NCBI RefSeq assembly: GCF_001442625.1
Contig: NZ_LMZQ01000009.1
Location: forward strand, 124,001 to 188,000
Direction: 5' to 3'
From: Pedobacter ginsenosidimutans
Lineage (GTDB): Bacteria > Bacteroidota > Bacteroidia > Sphingobacteriales > Sphingobacteriaceae
DNA length: 64,000 nucleotides
The translations under genes were made by a program, and so were the position numbers. Shown piece after piece: positions 42,445 to 51,395 of this stretch. A model generated the notes under the pieces. That model saw nothing but the letters and a program-made list of their open reading frames with translations. It did not search any database and had not been told where the DNA came from. Numbering within the stretch: position 1 is the stretch's first letter; every line of letters begins with the position of its first letter.

Positions 42445-44436
42445 TTAAGTAATAACATTCAATTCTATATTAATAGAAGTACCTGGTTTATTTTCAGCCG
42501 ATAAAATTTCCATTTCACCATCTAAATAAGCTACCCTGTTTTTTATATTCTGAATGCCCATACCTTTAGTTAAATAGGCGGGATCAAAACCCTTGCCGTC
42601 GTCTTCTATGGTGATATAAAATATATTATCGTTTTGTGAGCACTGCAACAAAATGTTTTTTGCCGCTGCGTGCTTAACGGCATTGTGCATCGCCTCTTGT
42701 ATAATGCGGTATATGCTAATTTGCTGTTGTGGCAAAAATGCATGTTTAGCGCCCAGGTATTTAAAATCAATGTTCAGTTTTTCAGATGTTAACGATGCGC
42801 ACAGGTCCCTTAATGACTCCTCCAGCCCAAATTTGAGTAACATTTCTGGCATCATGTTGTGCGCTATCCGGCGCAGTTCATTTATCGAATCTTCCATCTG
42901 ATCCATGATTCGGAAAAGTTCAGGATCATCATTGTTTTTATTTTTTGTGGCGTAATGAGAAAGATTGATTTTGATTCCTGCAAGCGTTCCACCCAATCCA
43001 TCGTGCAGATCGCGGGCAACCCTGTTCTGTTCCTCTTCTTTTGCATTTAACATGGTCTGAACAATTTTAATTTTTTGCCTGCGGTCAAAATCTTCTATTT
43101 GTTGCTGGTGGTTTAAATCTTTTTGTACCGTTAATTTTTTACTGCTCCTATAAAAAAGCCACCCCAAAATGGCAACGATCAATAAAAACAAACAAGCTAT
43201 GCCAAATAGCCAGCTTAACAGCTTGCTGTTTTTTGCTGATAGGTTTGCTTTTTCATTTTCGGCATTAAGGGCAATTATTTTTTTCTCTTTTTCTGCTGTT
43301 TTAAATTTTACTTCAAGTGCATTTATTTTGTGTTCAACCTCCTGGGCATTTATACTATCTTTTAATTTGCTATATTTTTTAAGCCAGGCATAGGCCATTT
43401 TACTGTTACCTAATTTGCTGTAGGTTTCTGATAGTTCAAAGTAATAAATCTGATCATCCGACGAGTGCTTATGCACAACAAGGCCTTCTACATTTTTTTT
43501 TAAAACTGTTAAGGCTTTTTGATATGATTTTTGCTTTGTGAATAGCCGATACATCTCTAAAGATAAATTTCGCTGCATATTGTATTCTTTTGCCTGCACA
43601 GCGAGCGCTTCCCCCTTTTTTAAAGCCTGTAATGCTTTATTATATGCTTTGGCTGTTGTATAATATGTTCCTTCCACTATGTAGAATTTCATATAATTTA
43701 TGGGGTCTGTAGTTTTAATAAGAAAAGCTTTAGCCTTGTCTAATTCTTTTTTTGCAGGTAATGTATTGTTTTGATATAAATAATTTCGACTAAGACTAAT
43801 GTGGTTTTGGTACAATTCATTGATATATACGGTGGGTTGTTTTTCCAATAACGAAATAGACAACCGGAGATATTCCTCTGCTTTGCTGTATTGTTGGCAA
43901 TCCATAAATATCATCGCTATATTGTGATAATTTACTGCCAGATGTTGAATATTGCCTGTTTTTTTTACCAGGGGGATAACTTTGTTTATGAAGATATCGA
44001 TAGACATAATGGAGTTGTCTTTAACATCGAATTCTAAAATGGCATAATTCATCCAACATTTGCTTCTGAAAAGAAATGCCTCTTTACTGTTAAATTTCGA
44101 TAGCTGTTTGTCGGCCTTCAAATAATTTGTTTCGCTTTTCGAACTGTTGGTCAAAAAATAATATCCGCCCAGATAATAATAATAAAGCGCCTTAACATAA
44201 GGATATTTATTTCCATATTTTAAACCTTTTGCGAGGAATTTTTTAGATTTTAAGGTATCCCTGTCTGACCAATAATCTGATAAAAGGAATAGTGAACGCG
44301 CTTTTACGCTATCAGATTTGGTATTTGCCGAAAGTTTTAACAAACTATCTGGATAGTGTGCATCGGTTATGGGCAATTGCGCAAATGATAGGTGAGCACA
44401 AACCACAAACAAGCAGGATAGAGCGGTTTTTTTCAT
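42445..44436 (-). CDS. TPR-domain sensor histidine kinase
   Basis: 663 residues from ATG 44436 (MKKTALSCLFVVCAHLSFAQ, a signal peptide). The in-frame longer start lies in the leader and would disrupt it. TPR units about 80-370, coiled coil, membrane helix about 415-437, HisKA_3 (EEEQNRVARDLHDGLGGTLA) and HATPase_c (IIQEAMHNAVKHA, IEDDGKGFD, GIQNIKNRV). Convergent with its probable regulator. The same architecture as the kinase at 34103. Confidence 0.93.
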   Translation of the reverse strand: MKKTALSCLFVVCAHLSFAQLPITDAHYPDSLLKLSANTKSDSVKARSLFLLSDYWSDRDTLKSKKFLAKGLKYGNKYPYVKALYYYYLGGYYFLTNSSKSETNYLKADKQLSKFNSKEAFLFRSKCWMNYAILEFDVKDNSIMSIDIFINKVIPLVKKTGNIQHLAVNYHNIAMIFMDCQQYSKAEEYLRLSISLLEKQPTVYINELYQNHISLSRNYLYQNNTLPAKKELDKAKAFLIKTTDPINYMKFYIVEGTYYTTAKAYNKALQALKKGEALAVQAKEYNMQRNLSLEMYRLFTKQKSYQKALTVLKKNVEGLVVHKHSSDDQIYYFELSETYSKLGNSKMAYAWLKKYSKLKDSINAQEVEHKINALEVKFKTAEKEKKIIALNAENEKANLSAKNSKLLSWLFGIACLFLLIVAILGWLFYRSSKKLTVQKDLNHQQQIEDFDRRQKIKIVQTMLNAKEEEQNRVARDLHDGLGGTLAGIKINLSHYATKNKNNDDPELFRIMDQMEDSINELRRIAHNMMPEMLLKFGLEESLRDLCASLTSEKLNIDFKYLGAKHAFLPQQQISIYRIIQEAMHNAVKHAAAKNILLQCSQNDNIFYITIEDDGKGFDPAYLTKGMGIQNIKNRVAYLDGEMEILSAENKPGTSINIELNVIT

Positions 44437-44551
44437 TAAAAGCACATGGATTATGGAGGTCAAACATAGCTAAAACTACACAATTCAGCTATAATACCTG
44501 GTAAACTTTTATACTGTTCATTACGAAACAAGCATAGCAATAAAATCAAAT

Positions 44552-44569
44552 ATCCCCGGAATCAGGGAT
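44552..44569. promoter_or_regulatory. ATCC-N10-GGAT box 4
   Basis: ATCCCCGGAATCAGGGAT: the same 18-base frame as the boxes at 27997 and 33947, 116 bases upstream of the kinase start codon. The inner ten bases are less similar. Confidence 0.45.
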
Positions 44570-44759
44570 AAATACTGATAATGTTTCAGTTTAACTTTGG
44601 GTATTATATTGTAAGATTAGAAATTAAAAAAAATGCCGGCAAAACCGTTGATTTCGCAAAAGCAAAGCTCAAGTTTATCTATAAACGGTAAGCCAGGTTT
44701 TAATTGAGTAAAAAGCATTAAATAAAATTAATAACTGTCTCTTAATCGCCCATGGTAAA

Positions 44760-44797
44760 AACCTGGATAAATTTTATCAAGTTATCCGGGTTTTTTG
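44760..44797. terminator. Orphan terminator-like hairpin
   Basis: AACCTGGATAA (44760-44770), 11-base loop, TTATCCGGGTT (44782-44792, one G-T pair), then Ts on the right and As on the left. No annotated gene reads into it from either side within 300 bases, so a small RNA upstream is possible. Confidence 0.6.
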
Positions 44798-44870
44798 CTT
44801 ATTGAATCGAGATAATATATTTACTGTAGGCTACTAAATTATATAATTAGGCATATAAAACGTTTAAAAA

Positions 44871-45479
44871 ATGATGAACAAACGAATATCAAAAATACTG
44901 TTGTTTAAAACGTTGCTTTTGTGCTGTAGTGTGCTATGCTATTCACAAAAAGCTCCTGAATGGGTTCTTCCTACTATTCCTTTTAATGAGGCGCAAACGG
45001 CCAAATTGATGGAAAAAGGAACCGCTGTTATCCAGGGCACCGCCACACTGAAAAAAAAGGGAAAAGATAATTTTGGCGTTAAAGGGAGCCAGATTTTGCT
45101 ATTCCCGGTAACACCTTATTTTACTGAATTTTTGGAGTTGAAGAAAAAATTCAATAGCCGTAAAAAACAGGCCACTATGAGCGCTGTTGCATTTACTTAT
45201 CGGGTAGAAGGCAGATTTTTGGATGATAAGGGAACGTTTCAGTTCACCAACCTAAAACCCGGGAAATATTACATTATTAGTTGGATTGCATTTGCCAGGC
45301 AAAAAACTGTTGCCGTACAAACCGGAACAAGCACCTCTTATAATGTTTATGGATATGTTTTGGGTTCATCGCCTATTTATGAGGATCAGCATTACGATGT
45401 TTTTATTGAAAATGAAGTAGGTGGTTTTTTTGAGGTTAAAGAAGCTGGCGCAGTAGTAAATGTAGTAGTGAGCAATTAA
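44871..45479 (+). CDS. Exported protein, 202 aa
   Basis: Signal peptide (ISKILLFKTLLLCCSVLCYS). The mature part contains GTAVIQGTATLKKKGKDNFG and FQFTNLKPGKYYIISWIAF, a carboxypeptidase-regulatory-like (beta-sandwich) fold. I do not recognise a specific family. Directly followed by the LRR protein gene (1-base gap), so they form an operon. Confidence 0.75.
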   Translation: MMNKRISKILLFKTLLLCCSVLCYSQKAPEWVLPTIPFNEAQTAKLMEKGTAVIQGTATLKKKGKDNFGVKGSQILLFPVTPYFTEFLELKKKFNSRKKQATMSAVAFTYRVEGRFLDDKGTFQFTNLKPGKYYIISWIAFARQKTVAVQTGTSTSYNVYGYVLGSSPIYEDQHYDVFIENEVGGFFEVKEAGAVVNVVVSN

Positions 45480-45480
45480 A

Positions 45481-46251
45481 ATGAGAAAAACAATGAAGAA
45501 ATATATTTATCTGTACTTTATCATTATGGGAATGATGGTATCATTTAATGCCATTGCTCAAACGATAAAAATTCCGGATCCCAATTTTAAGAAGAAATTG
45601 ATTATTCTGGGTATTGATCTTAATGGGGATGGCGAAATTCAGCTAGCTGAAGCACAAAAAGCAACTAAGCTCAGTTTAGATCAGGCAGGTATTAGCTCGT
45701 TGGTGGGTATTAAAAATTTCACGAACCTAAAAGAGCTAAGCTTTTGGAATAACCAGGTACAGGTACTGGATCTGGAAGGAATGAAAAATTTAGAAGAGAT
45801 CTTTGGCTACAATAACCAGATTCAGCGCGTGAACCTAAAGGGATTGATAAACCTCAGAAATTTATACATCCATCAGAATCAAATAAGTGTAATAGATTTT
45901 ACAGGACTACAAAAGCTCGAAGATATAAACATGCTACAGAATGCAGTTAATAAAGTGAGCATTTCAAATCTTCCAAAACTTGTGCATATTGAGTTTCAAA
46001 AAAACAGGCTAACCGAGTTTAAAGTAACAGGATGCCCTGCGGTAAAGCTGATCAGGTTAGATGAAAATCAATTAGCAAAATTAGATTTTAGCAAGTTTAA
46101 TGATCTTGAAGAATTGTCTCTGAGAGATAACCCCTTGGTTGAGCTCGATATATATGGCTTAAGAAAACTTAAACAGTTAGACTGTTCTTACACCCGTTTA
46201 ACAAATGTTAATATGAGTGGAACTGTAAGTTTAGGCAGAATGGAATGGTAA
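45481..46251 (+). CDS. Exported leucine-rich-repeat protein with EF-hand-like loop
   Basis: 256 residues: signal peptide (IYLYFIIMGMMVSFNAIAQ), then IPDPNFKKKLIILGI and the EF-hand-like loop DLNGDGEIQLAE (D-x-N-x-D-G-x-I-x-x-x-E). The rest is LRRs with the motif L-x-x-L-x-x-x-x-N-Q (NLKELSFWNNQVQVLDLEG, NLRNLYIHQNQISVIDFTG). Typical secreted Bacteroidota LRR protein. It starts one base after the previous stop. Confidence 0.88.
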   Translation: MRKTMKKYIYLYFIIMGMMVSFNAIAQTIKIPDPNFKKKLIILGIDLNGDGEIQLAEAQKATKLSLDQAGISSLVGIKNFTNLKELSFWNNQVQVLDLEGMKNLEEIFGYNNQIQRVNLKGLINLRNLYIHQNQISVIDFTGLQKLEDINMLQNAVNKVSISNLPKLVHIEFQKNRLTEFKVTGCPAVKLIRLDENQLAKLDFSKFNDLEELSLRDNPLVELDIYGLRKLKQLDCSYTRLTNVNMSGTVSLGRMEW

Positions 46252-46359
46252 GTTTCTTGAAATTTTCTGCTAACACGTGAAAATAATCTCAATAAAAATT
46301 AGACGCAAGATTCTTATTTATGGTTGTCTATTTAAAGCACAAATAAAAAATTATTTAAA

Positions 46360-48798
46360 ATGAACCAAATTAACCTCTATGCTATCATAAATAGATATAC
46401 GAAGTTATTCGTATATTGTTTGTTTTTTATCCTGCCTTTTTTTTCTGTTTTAGGGTTACAGGCACAAGATAAAGTGAAATTTGTAGGAATTTTAAAAGAT
46501 AATGCAAATCAAAATATCATCGCATTTGCTACTATAAGGTTAACTAAAAATGATTTATCTAAATCAATTGTATCTAATACCCTTTCTGATTCCACCGGTC
46601 ATTTCACTATTAGTGCTGATACGGGTTCCTATCTGCTTTCTATAAATTTCTTTGGCTACATTAAATTAGAGCAAACATTGAAAGTTTATAAAGATATGCC
46701 TGCAGCGGTTTTCTTAATGAAGCCCTCCAACAATCAATTAGCACAAATTAATGTTACCGCTCAAAAAGCTTTGATTACACAAGATAAAGACAAACTCGTT
46801 TATAATCTTGATCAGGATCCGTCTGCCAAAAGTGAAAACCTTACTGAAATTTTCAGGAAAATACCTATGTTAAGTGTAGATGGGGAAGGTAATGTGCAAT
46901 TAAATGGGCAGGCAAATTATAAAGTATTGCTTAACGGACGTGAAACTGCAATGTTTGCCCAAAGCACCAAAGATGCACTTCGCGGGTTTCCTGGAGCAGT
47001 GGTATCAAAAATTGAAGTGATTACTGCACCTTCTGCTAAATATGATGCCGAAGGTATTGGAGGATTGATCAATATCATTACCAAAAAATCTATTTTAGGT
47101 TATAATGGGTATTTGAGCGCATACTACTCGAATATAAATTACCAAACAAGTACCAATTTTAGTGCCCGTGCAGGAAAATTTGCGATGACAGGAACCTACT
47201 TTCTGAGCGGAAATTATAGCAACAAGTCTCAGGTAACAAGCGAAACAATACCATTGAAACCATCTGTTTATCAAAGAAGGTTTTTAGAAGGTGAGCGCAT
47301 TACAGACCGTTTTTTAAATAATGGGCTTTTAGAAACAAGTTACAATATTGATAGCTTGCAAACCGTAGTTGCTTATGCAAACATTGGTGGCGGAAACAAT
47401 AAAAACAGATTTGCACAGGATATTACAACCAGCTTTGAAAATCTGGTTGAGCAAAAAAGTGTTTTCGATCAAAATGTTCGGAATAATTCGCCCTCCTTCG
47501 GTATAGGGACTGATTTTGTTAAAAAATTTAAAAATAAGCCTGATAAAGAGTTAAGTTTTAGGCTTAATGGACAATTTAGCAAGATTGAGGGATTAAATAA
47601 TAGTTTGATGAATACCGCTGGCGCAGCGCTGTTCAGACACAACGAAAGTTATTCAAAAAACAGAGAATATACTGCCCAAACCGATTTTATTCAGCCGTTT
47701 ACCAAGCTGTTGAAATTAGAAACAGGGGCGAAGTTTATTTTTAGAAATGCACAGGCCAATTATTTAAGCTCGAGTAAAACAGACGAGAACTCATCGTTTG
47801 AACCTGACTATAACAATTCTGATGATTTTGCGTACAAACAACGGGTTTATAGTGGCTATGGTTCTTTATCGTTTATACTAAAAAAACTAAATTTCCGTAC
47901 AGGTATCCGTGTAGAAAATACTGTTGTAGATGGTAATTTCTTTAGTTCAAACACTAGTGTAAGGCAAAATTATACTACCCTAATCCCAGATTTTTCCACT
48001 AATACCAAATTGAGTAAAAATTATACCGTTATATTCAGCTACACCAAACGGTTACAACGCCCATACATCAATACGTTAAATCCTTTTATCAACAATAATG
48101 ATCCTTTAAATATTTCTTATGGTAATCCTAATTTAAGCGCACAGACCATACATACCTTATCATTCCAAAACCGATTGCTAAAAGGCGTTAATTTTATCAC
48201 CTTTGGTATAAATGCATCATATTCTGGAAATATGATTGTACAGTTTACCACATTCAATGCGATTAATGGGGTAAGTACAACCCAGTATGGTAATGTTGGT
48301 AAAAATAGGGAAGTAAGTGCGCTGGTTACACTATCTACTTCTTTAAAAAAGGTTAGCGGGGGTGTAAACGCTACACTTCGTTATAATAAAATTCAAAATA
48401 CTATAATAGTAACACAACAAGAAGAAGGTTTTAGCTGGCAAGTAGCCGGATATTTCAATTACAAATTATTTAAGTCATTCTCTATTAGTGGTAATGGGGG
48501 AATAGACAGGCAAGCTTATAGCCTTATTAATACCTACAATACTTTCCCTTTTTATCAAATCAACTTTGGTTATAAATTTTTTAACGAGAAACTAAGTACA
48601 ACAGTTAATTTTAACAGGTTTTTAAATAAATGGAGAACGAACAGTGCATTTACAGAAGATGCTAATTTTAATACCATATCAACATTCAGGTCTCCTTATA
48701 GGGTAACATATGTTGGTTTTACTTACAACTTCGGAACTTTAAAAGAAAACCTGACCAGGAAAAAGGGAGTAAATAACGATGATTTGATTAATAACTAA
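46360..48798 (+). CDS. Outer-membrane beta-barrel protein (CarbopepD_reg-like + barrel)
   Basis: 812 residues: signal-like N-terminus, a carboxypeptidase-regulatory-like beta-sandwich (35-120), a plug-like region with the family motif KIEVITAPSAKYDAEGIGGL then INIITKK, and a C-terminal barrel ending YVGFTYNFG. This is the TonB-receptor-related outer-membrane barrel family (PF14905 type). A TonB box is not evident. It probably transports or anchors something with the LRR and exported proteins upstream; the ligand is unknown. Confidence 0.9.
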   Translation: MNQINLYAIINRYTKLFVYCLFFILPFFSVLGLQAQDKVKFVGILKDNANQNIIAFATIRLTKNDLSKSIVSNTLSDSTGHFTISADTGSYLLSINFFGYIKLEQTLKVYKDMPAAVFLMKPSNNQLAQINVTAQKALITQDKDKLVYNLDQDPSAKSENLTEIFRKIPMLSVDGEGNVQLNGQANYKVLLNGRETAMFAQSTKDALRGFPGAVVSKIEVITAPSAKYDAEGIGGLINIITKKSILGYNGYLSAYYSNINYQTSTNFSARAGKFAMTGTYFLSGNYSNKSQVTSETIPLKPSVYQRRFLEGERITDRFLNNGLLETSYNIDSLQTVVAYANIGGGNNKNRFAQDITTSFENLVEQKSVFDQNVRNNSPSFGIGTDFVKKFKNKPDKELSFRLNGQFSKIEGLNNSLMNTAGAALFRHNESYSKNREYTAQTDFIQPFTKLLKLETGAKFIFRNAQANYLSSSKTDENSSFEPDYNNSDDFAYKQRVYSGYGSLSFILKKLNFRTGIRVENTVVDGNFFSSNTSVRQNYTTLIPDFSTNTKLSKNYTVIFSYTKRLQRPYINTLNPFINNNDPLNISYGNPNLSAQTIHTLSFQNRLLKGVNFITFGINASYSGNMIVQFTTFNAINGVSTTQYGNVGKNREVSALVTLSTSLKKVSGGVNATLRYNKIQNTIIVTQQEEGFSWQVAGYFNYKLFKSFSISGNGGIDRQAYSLINTYNTFPFYQINFGYKFFNEKLSTTVNFNRFLNKWRTNSAFTEDANFNTISTFRSPYRVTYVGFTYNFGTLKENLTRKKGVNNDDLINN

Positions 48799-48920
48799 TA
48801 TTAAATTAGGTATTTCAGGAAAAATATTAATTTCACAGTTGCTAGCTAAGTTGCAGCTAATTAAAAAAATCATTGTGGTGTATCGACCAGCTATCAATAA
48901 CAGATTCCTAAAATCAGGGG

Positions 48921-48944
48921 CCATTCCCACGAATGTGGGAATGG
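48921..48944. terminator. Hairpin between convergent genes
   Basis: CCATTCCCAC (48921-48930), GAAT, GTGGGAATGG (48935-48944): a perfect 10-bp stem between the barrel gene and the DMT transporter gene, with no T-run. It probably acts in transcript ending or is a palindromic repeat. Confidence 0.6.
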
Positions 48945-48969
48945 TAAAACGACAGGCTCTAAACTAAGC

Positions 48970-49872
48970 CTAATATTTTTTCTCCTTCGATACATTAAGC
49001 ATTGCAACCCGGTTTGGCATTCTCCACTTAAGTTCTGAGATCAGTGTTGCCAAAAATATCATTCCGCCTCCAATCAATAACCTCGATGTAATTTCTTCTC
49101 CCAAAATAAAGTGTGCCGCAAAGGCTCCGAAAATGGGTTCGAAAAGATAGATGATAGATACCCTTTCGGCACTAATGTACTTTTGAGAAATATTCGATAT
49201 GGTGTACATATATGCCGTTGAGAATAGTGCGCAAAAAATAATACCAATCCAAAATGTTTCCTGTTGCGGAATCCAGGTGGCGTTTCCCTGAATAAACGTT
49301 AATAGAAAAGTTAATATGGCACAGGTGGCAAACATGGGCACAATGGTAGGGATGATATCGCCCGATGTTGATTCCTTTTCGATCTGGATTAAATATATGG
49401 CAAAACAAAAAGCACCGATAATGGTATATAAATCTCCGGTTCCAATACTGAATTTATCAGTAACAGATATTACAAAAAGCCCAATTAGCGCTGTGAATGC
49501 CGCAATCCATATTTTTAGTGCTGCAGGTTTTCGATAAATAATAAGTTTAATCACCGGAATCATCACCACTGTTATTCCAGCTACAAATGAACATTGTGAT
49601 GCCGAGGTATGTGTAATACCCAATGTTTGTAAATAAATGCCGAGTACCAGTGGAATAGCCAAACTGGCACCTGTTTTAATCGCTGTTGAATCGAGTTTCT
49701 TTACATGTTTCCAGAAAATAACCGATAAAACCATTGTGGCGAGTAAAAAACGGTAGAACAAAAACAGAACAGGTTGGTGCTGTCCGATAGCAAGCTTGGT
49801 AACAGAAAATGAAATTCCCCAGAACGCAGTACCCAGTATCAATAAAATCAAAAAGAGATTTCTTTTTTCCAT
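48970..49872 (-). CDS. EamA-family (DMT) transporter
   Basis: 300 residues, ten hydrophobic segments, two EamA repeats (ILGTAFWGISFSVTKLAIG first; FEPIFGAFAAHFILGEEI in the second). Inner-membrane permease, substrate unknown. Its ATG overlaps the stop of the GNAT gene (TAATG), so the two are translationally coupled. Confidence 0.9.
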   Translation of the reverse strand: MEKRNLFLILLILGTAFWGISFSVTKLAIGQHQPVLFLFYRFLLATMVLSVIFWKHVKKLDSTAIKTGASLAIPLVLGIYLQTLGITHTSASQCSFVAGITVVMIPVIKLIIYRKPAALKIWIAAFTALIGLFVISVTDKFSIGTGDLYTIIGAFCFAIYLIQIEKESTSGDIIPTIVPMFATCAILTFLLTFIQGNATWIPQQETFWIGIIFCALFSTAYMYTISNISQKYISAERVSIIYLFEPIFGAFAAHFILGEEITSRLLIGGGMIFLATLISELKWRMPNRVAMLNVSKEKKY

Positions 49873-50417
49873 TAGGATACTTTTAATTCATTATCGTTAA
49901 CCAATACTTTTTTCATCATCAAATCTGTTTGCTCATCATCTCCAAGCCAAAACTTATGTTTGCCAAAAGGTGTAAAGCCATTTTTTTCGTAAAATCTTAA
50001 TGCCCTGTAATTTTCTTCCCATACGCCCAGCCATACATAACTGGCTTGCATTTTAAGCGCAACATCAATGGCTTTTTGATAAAGTAGCTGGCCAACTTTT
50101 TGACCGTAAAATGCTTTCAAGAGGTAAATCCGCTCAATTTCAAGTGCATCAGGATTTAGTTTTTCGGTTTGCGCTTGTCCAATGTTGATCTTTAAATAGC
50201 CAATAACTTTTCCATTAAGCAGCGCAAAATAAAACTGAGAATCCTGATTACTTAGTTCCGCTTTCAGTTTTTCTTCCGAAAAGCCTTTTTCGAGGTACTC
50301 TTTCATGTTTTTCTCCGTGTTTACCGCTGCAAAAGCTTCAGAAAATGTTGTTCTCCCAATCTCCTGTAATTTTTTGATATCAGCTAGTGTTACCCTTTCG
50401 ATTATGATCTGCTCCAT
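49872..50417 (-). CDS. GNAT-family N-acetyltransferase
   Basis: 181 residues with the acetyl-CoA-binding region (LEIERIYLLKAFYGQKVGQL) and RFYEKNGFTPFGKHKFWLG at the end. The substrate is unknown; adjacency to a permease suggests a transport/modification pair. Divergent from the LysR gene, which may regulate both. Confidence 0.88.
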   Translation of the reverse strand: MEQIIIERVTLADIKKLQEIGRTTFSEAFAAVNTEKNMKEYLEKGFSEEKLKAELSNQDSQFYFALLNGKVIGYLKINIGQAQTEKLNPDALEIERIYLLKAFYGQKVGQLLYQKAIDVALKMQASYVWLGVWEENYRALRFYEKNGFTPFGKHKFWLGDDEQTDLMMKKVLVNDNELKVS

Positions 50418-50469
50418 GGTACGAATGTAACAACTCTTTAAATGTAATTAAATGCTATTTTTTCATTTA

Positions 50470-50490
50470 TTAATGCGTATTTTGCATTAA
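50470..50490. promoter_or_regulatory. Inverted repeat at the LysR start codon
   Basis: TTAATGC and GCATTAA arms separated by seven bases, ending on the A of the LysR ATG (50490). The T-N11-A form of LysR sites fits. It lies in the 72-base divergent gap with the GNAT gene. Confidence 0.6.
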
Positions 50491-51356
50491 TGGATCTTCA
50501 GCGAATCAAGTATTTTTTGGCCCTGGCAGAACAGCTTCATTATTGGAAAACTGCAGAAAAGGTAAATATCACACAGTCAGCCCTCACACGCCAGATTCAG
50601 TCGCTCGAAAATGAATTGGGGCTGCAGCTTTTCGAGCGCAATAAACGTAATGTGAAGCTCACCCCAGCAGGTAAATTCTTAAGAGAGAAGTGGGAAGTCG
50701 AATTAAATGAACTCGAATATATCCATCAGTTTGCCAAACAGATCCATTTAGGCGAGCGTGGAACCATTACCATTGCACATCCTGATTCCATATCGGCTTC
50801 TATCATGCCCGATATTTTGGCTAAGATTACGCAGGCATTTCCACAGCTTCAAATTAAGTTAGTACAGGTTTTATATGAAAATCAACTGGATTTTCTAAAA
50901 AACTATAAGATTGACCTGGCCATTACGAGGGATATTACGAGTGAGCAGGGTATTAAATCAAAAAAAATATACTCCGATCACCTGGCTCTGGTGGTTCCGT
51001 TAGCACATTCTTTTAAAAGAATTGAAGATTTATCAACGGAAAGCCTTAAAGTGCAGAAGTTTATTCTGCCTACCAAGGATGAGGGTAGTAGCTATAGCGA
51101 GATTATTCAGGCACTTTTCAAATCTTACGATTTTGTTCCTGATGTATTTCTACATTCCGAATTTGGATCTACGATTATTGCACTCGTACGGAAAGGACTG
51201 GGAATAGCCATTTTGCCAGATTCTTATATGCACCACCAAAGTCCCGATCTACGGTTTATCTCTTTACCTTTTAAAACCGATATATTGATTAATTGGCGTG
51301 CCGATGACCATAATCCTGTGCTTGCGAATATTCTAAAACTTGTTTTTGATCATTAG
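50490..51356 (+). CDS. LysR-family transcriptional regulator
   Basis: 288 residues: winged HTH at the N-terminus (YFLALAEQLHYWKTAEKVNI, TQSALTRQIQSLENELG), then the periplasmic-binding-like effector domain (about 90-288). Divergent from the GNAT-permease pair, the usual LysR layout, and an inverted repeat overlaps its start region. The effector is unknown. Confidence 0.93.
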   Translation: MDLQRIKYFLALAEQLHYWKTAEKVNITQSALTRQIQSLENELGLQLFERNKRNVKLTPAGKFLREKWEVELNELEYIHQFAKQIHLGERGTITIAHPDSISASIMPDILAKITQAFPQLQIKLVQVLYENQLDFLKNYKIDLAITRDITSEQGIKSKKIYSDHLALVVPLAHSFKRIEDLSTESLKVQKFILPTKDEGSSYSEIIQALFKSYDFVPDVFLHSEFGSTIIALVRKGLGIAILPDSYMHHQSPDLRFISLPFKTDILINWRADDHNPVLANILKLVFDH

Positions 51357-51395
51357 AGATAATACCAATGGTGCTGAGCTTTTATAGTTAACATA

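Larger units (their letters stand above)
44437..44870. other. Intergenic region upstream of the second TPR kinase
   Basis: 434 bases between divergent genes. It contains an ATCC-N10-GGAT box (44552-44569) and an orphan terminator-like hairpin (44760-44792). A 24-codon ATG ORF at 44632 (MPAKPLISQKQ...) has no other support. Confidence 0.6.

Noticed and set aside
44632..44706. 24-codon ORF upstream of the orphan terminator
   Set aside because: Too short, no neighbouring evidence or recognisable sequence. Mentioned only as part of the possible small-RNA region.
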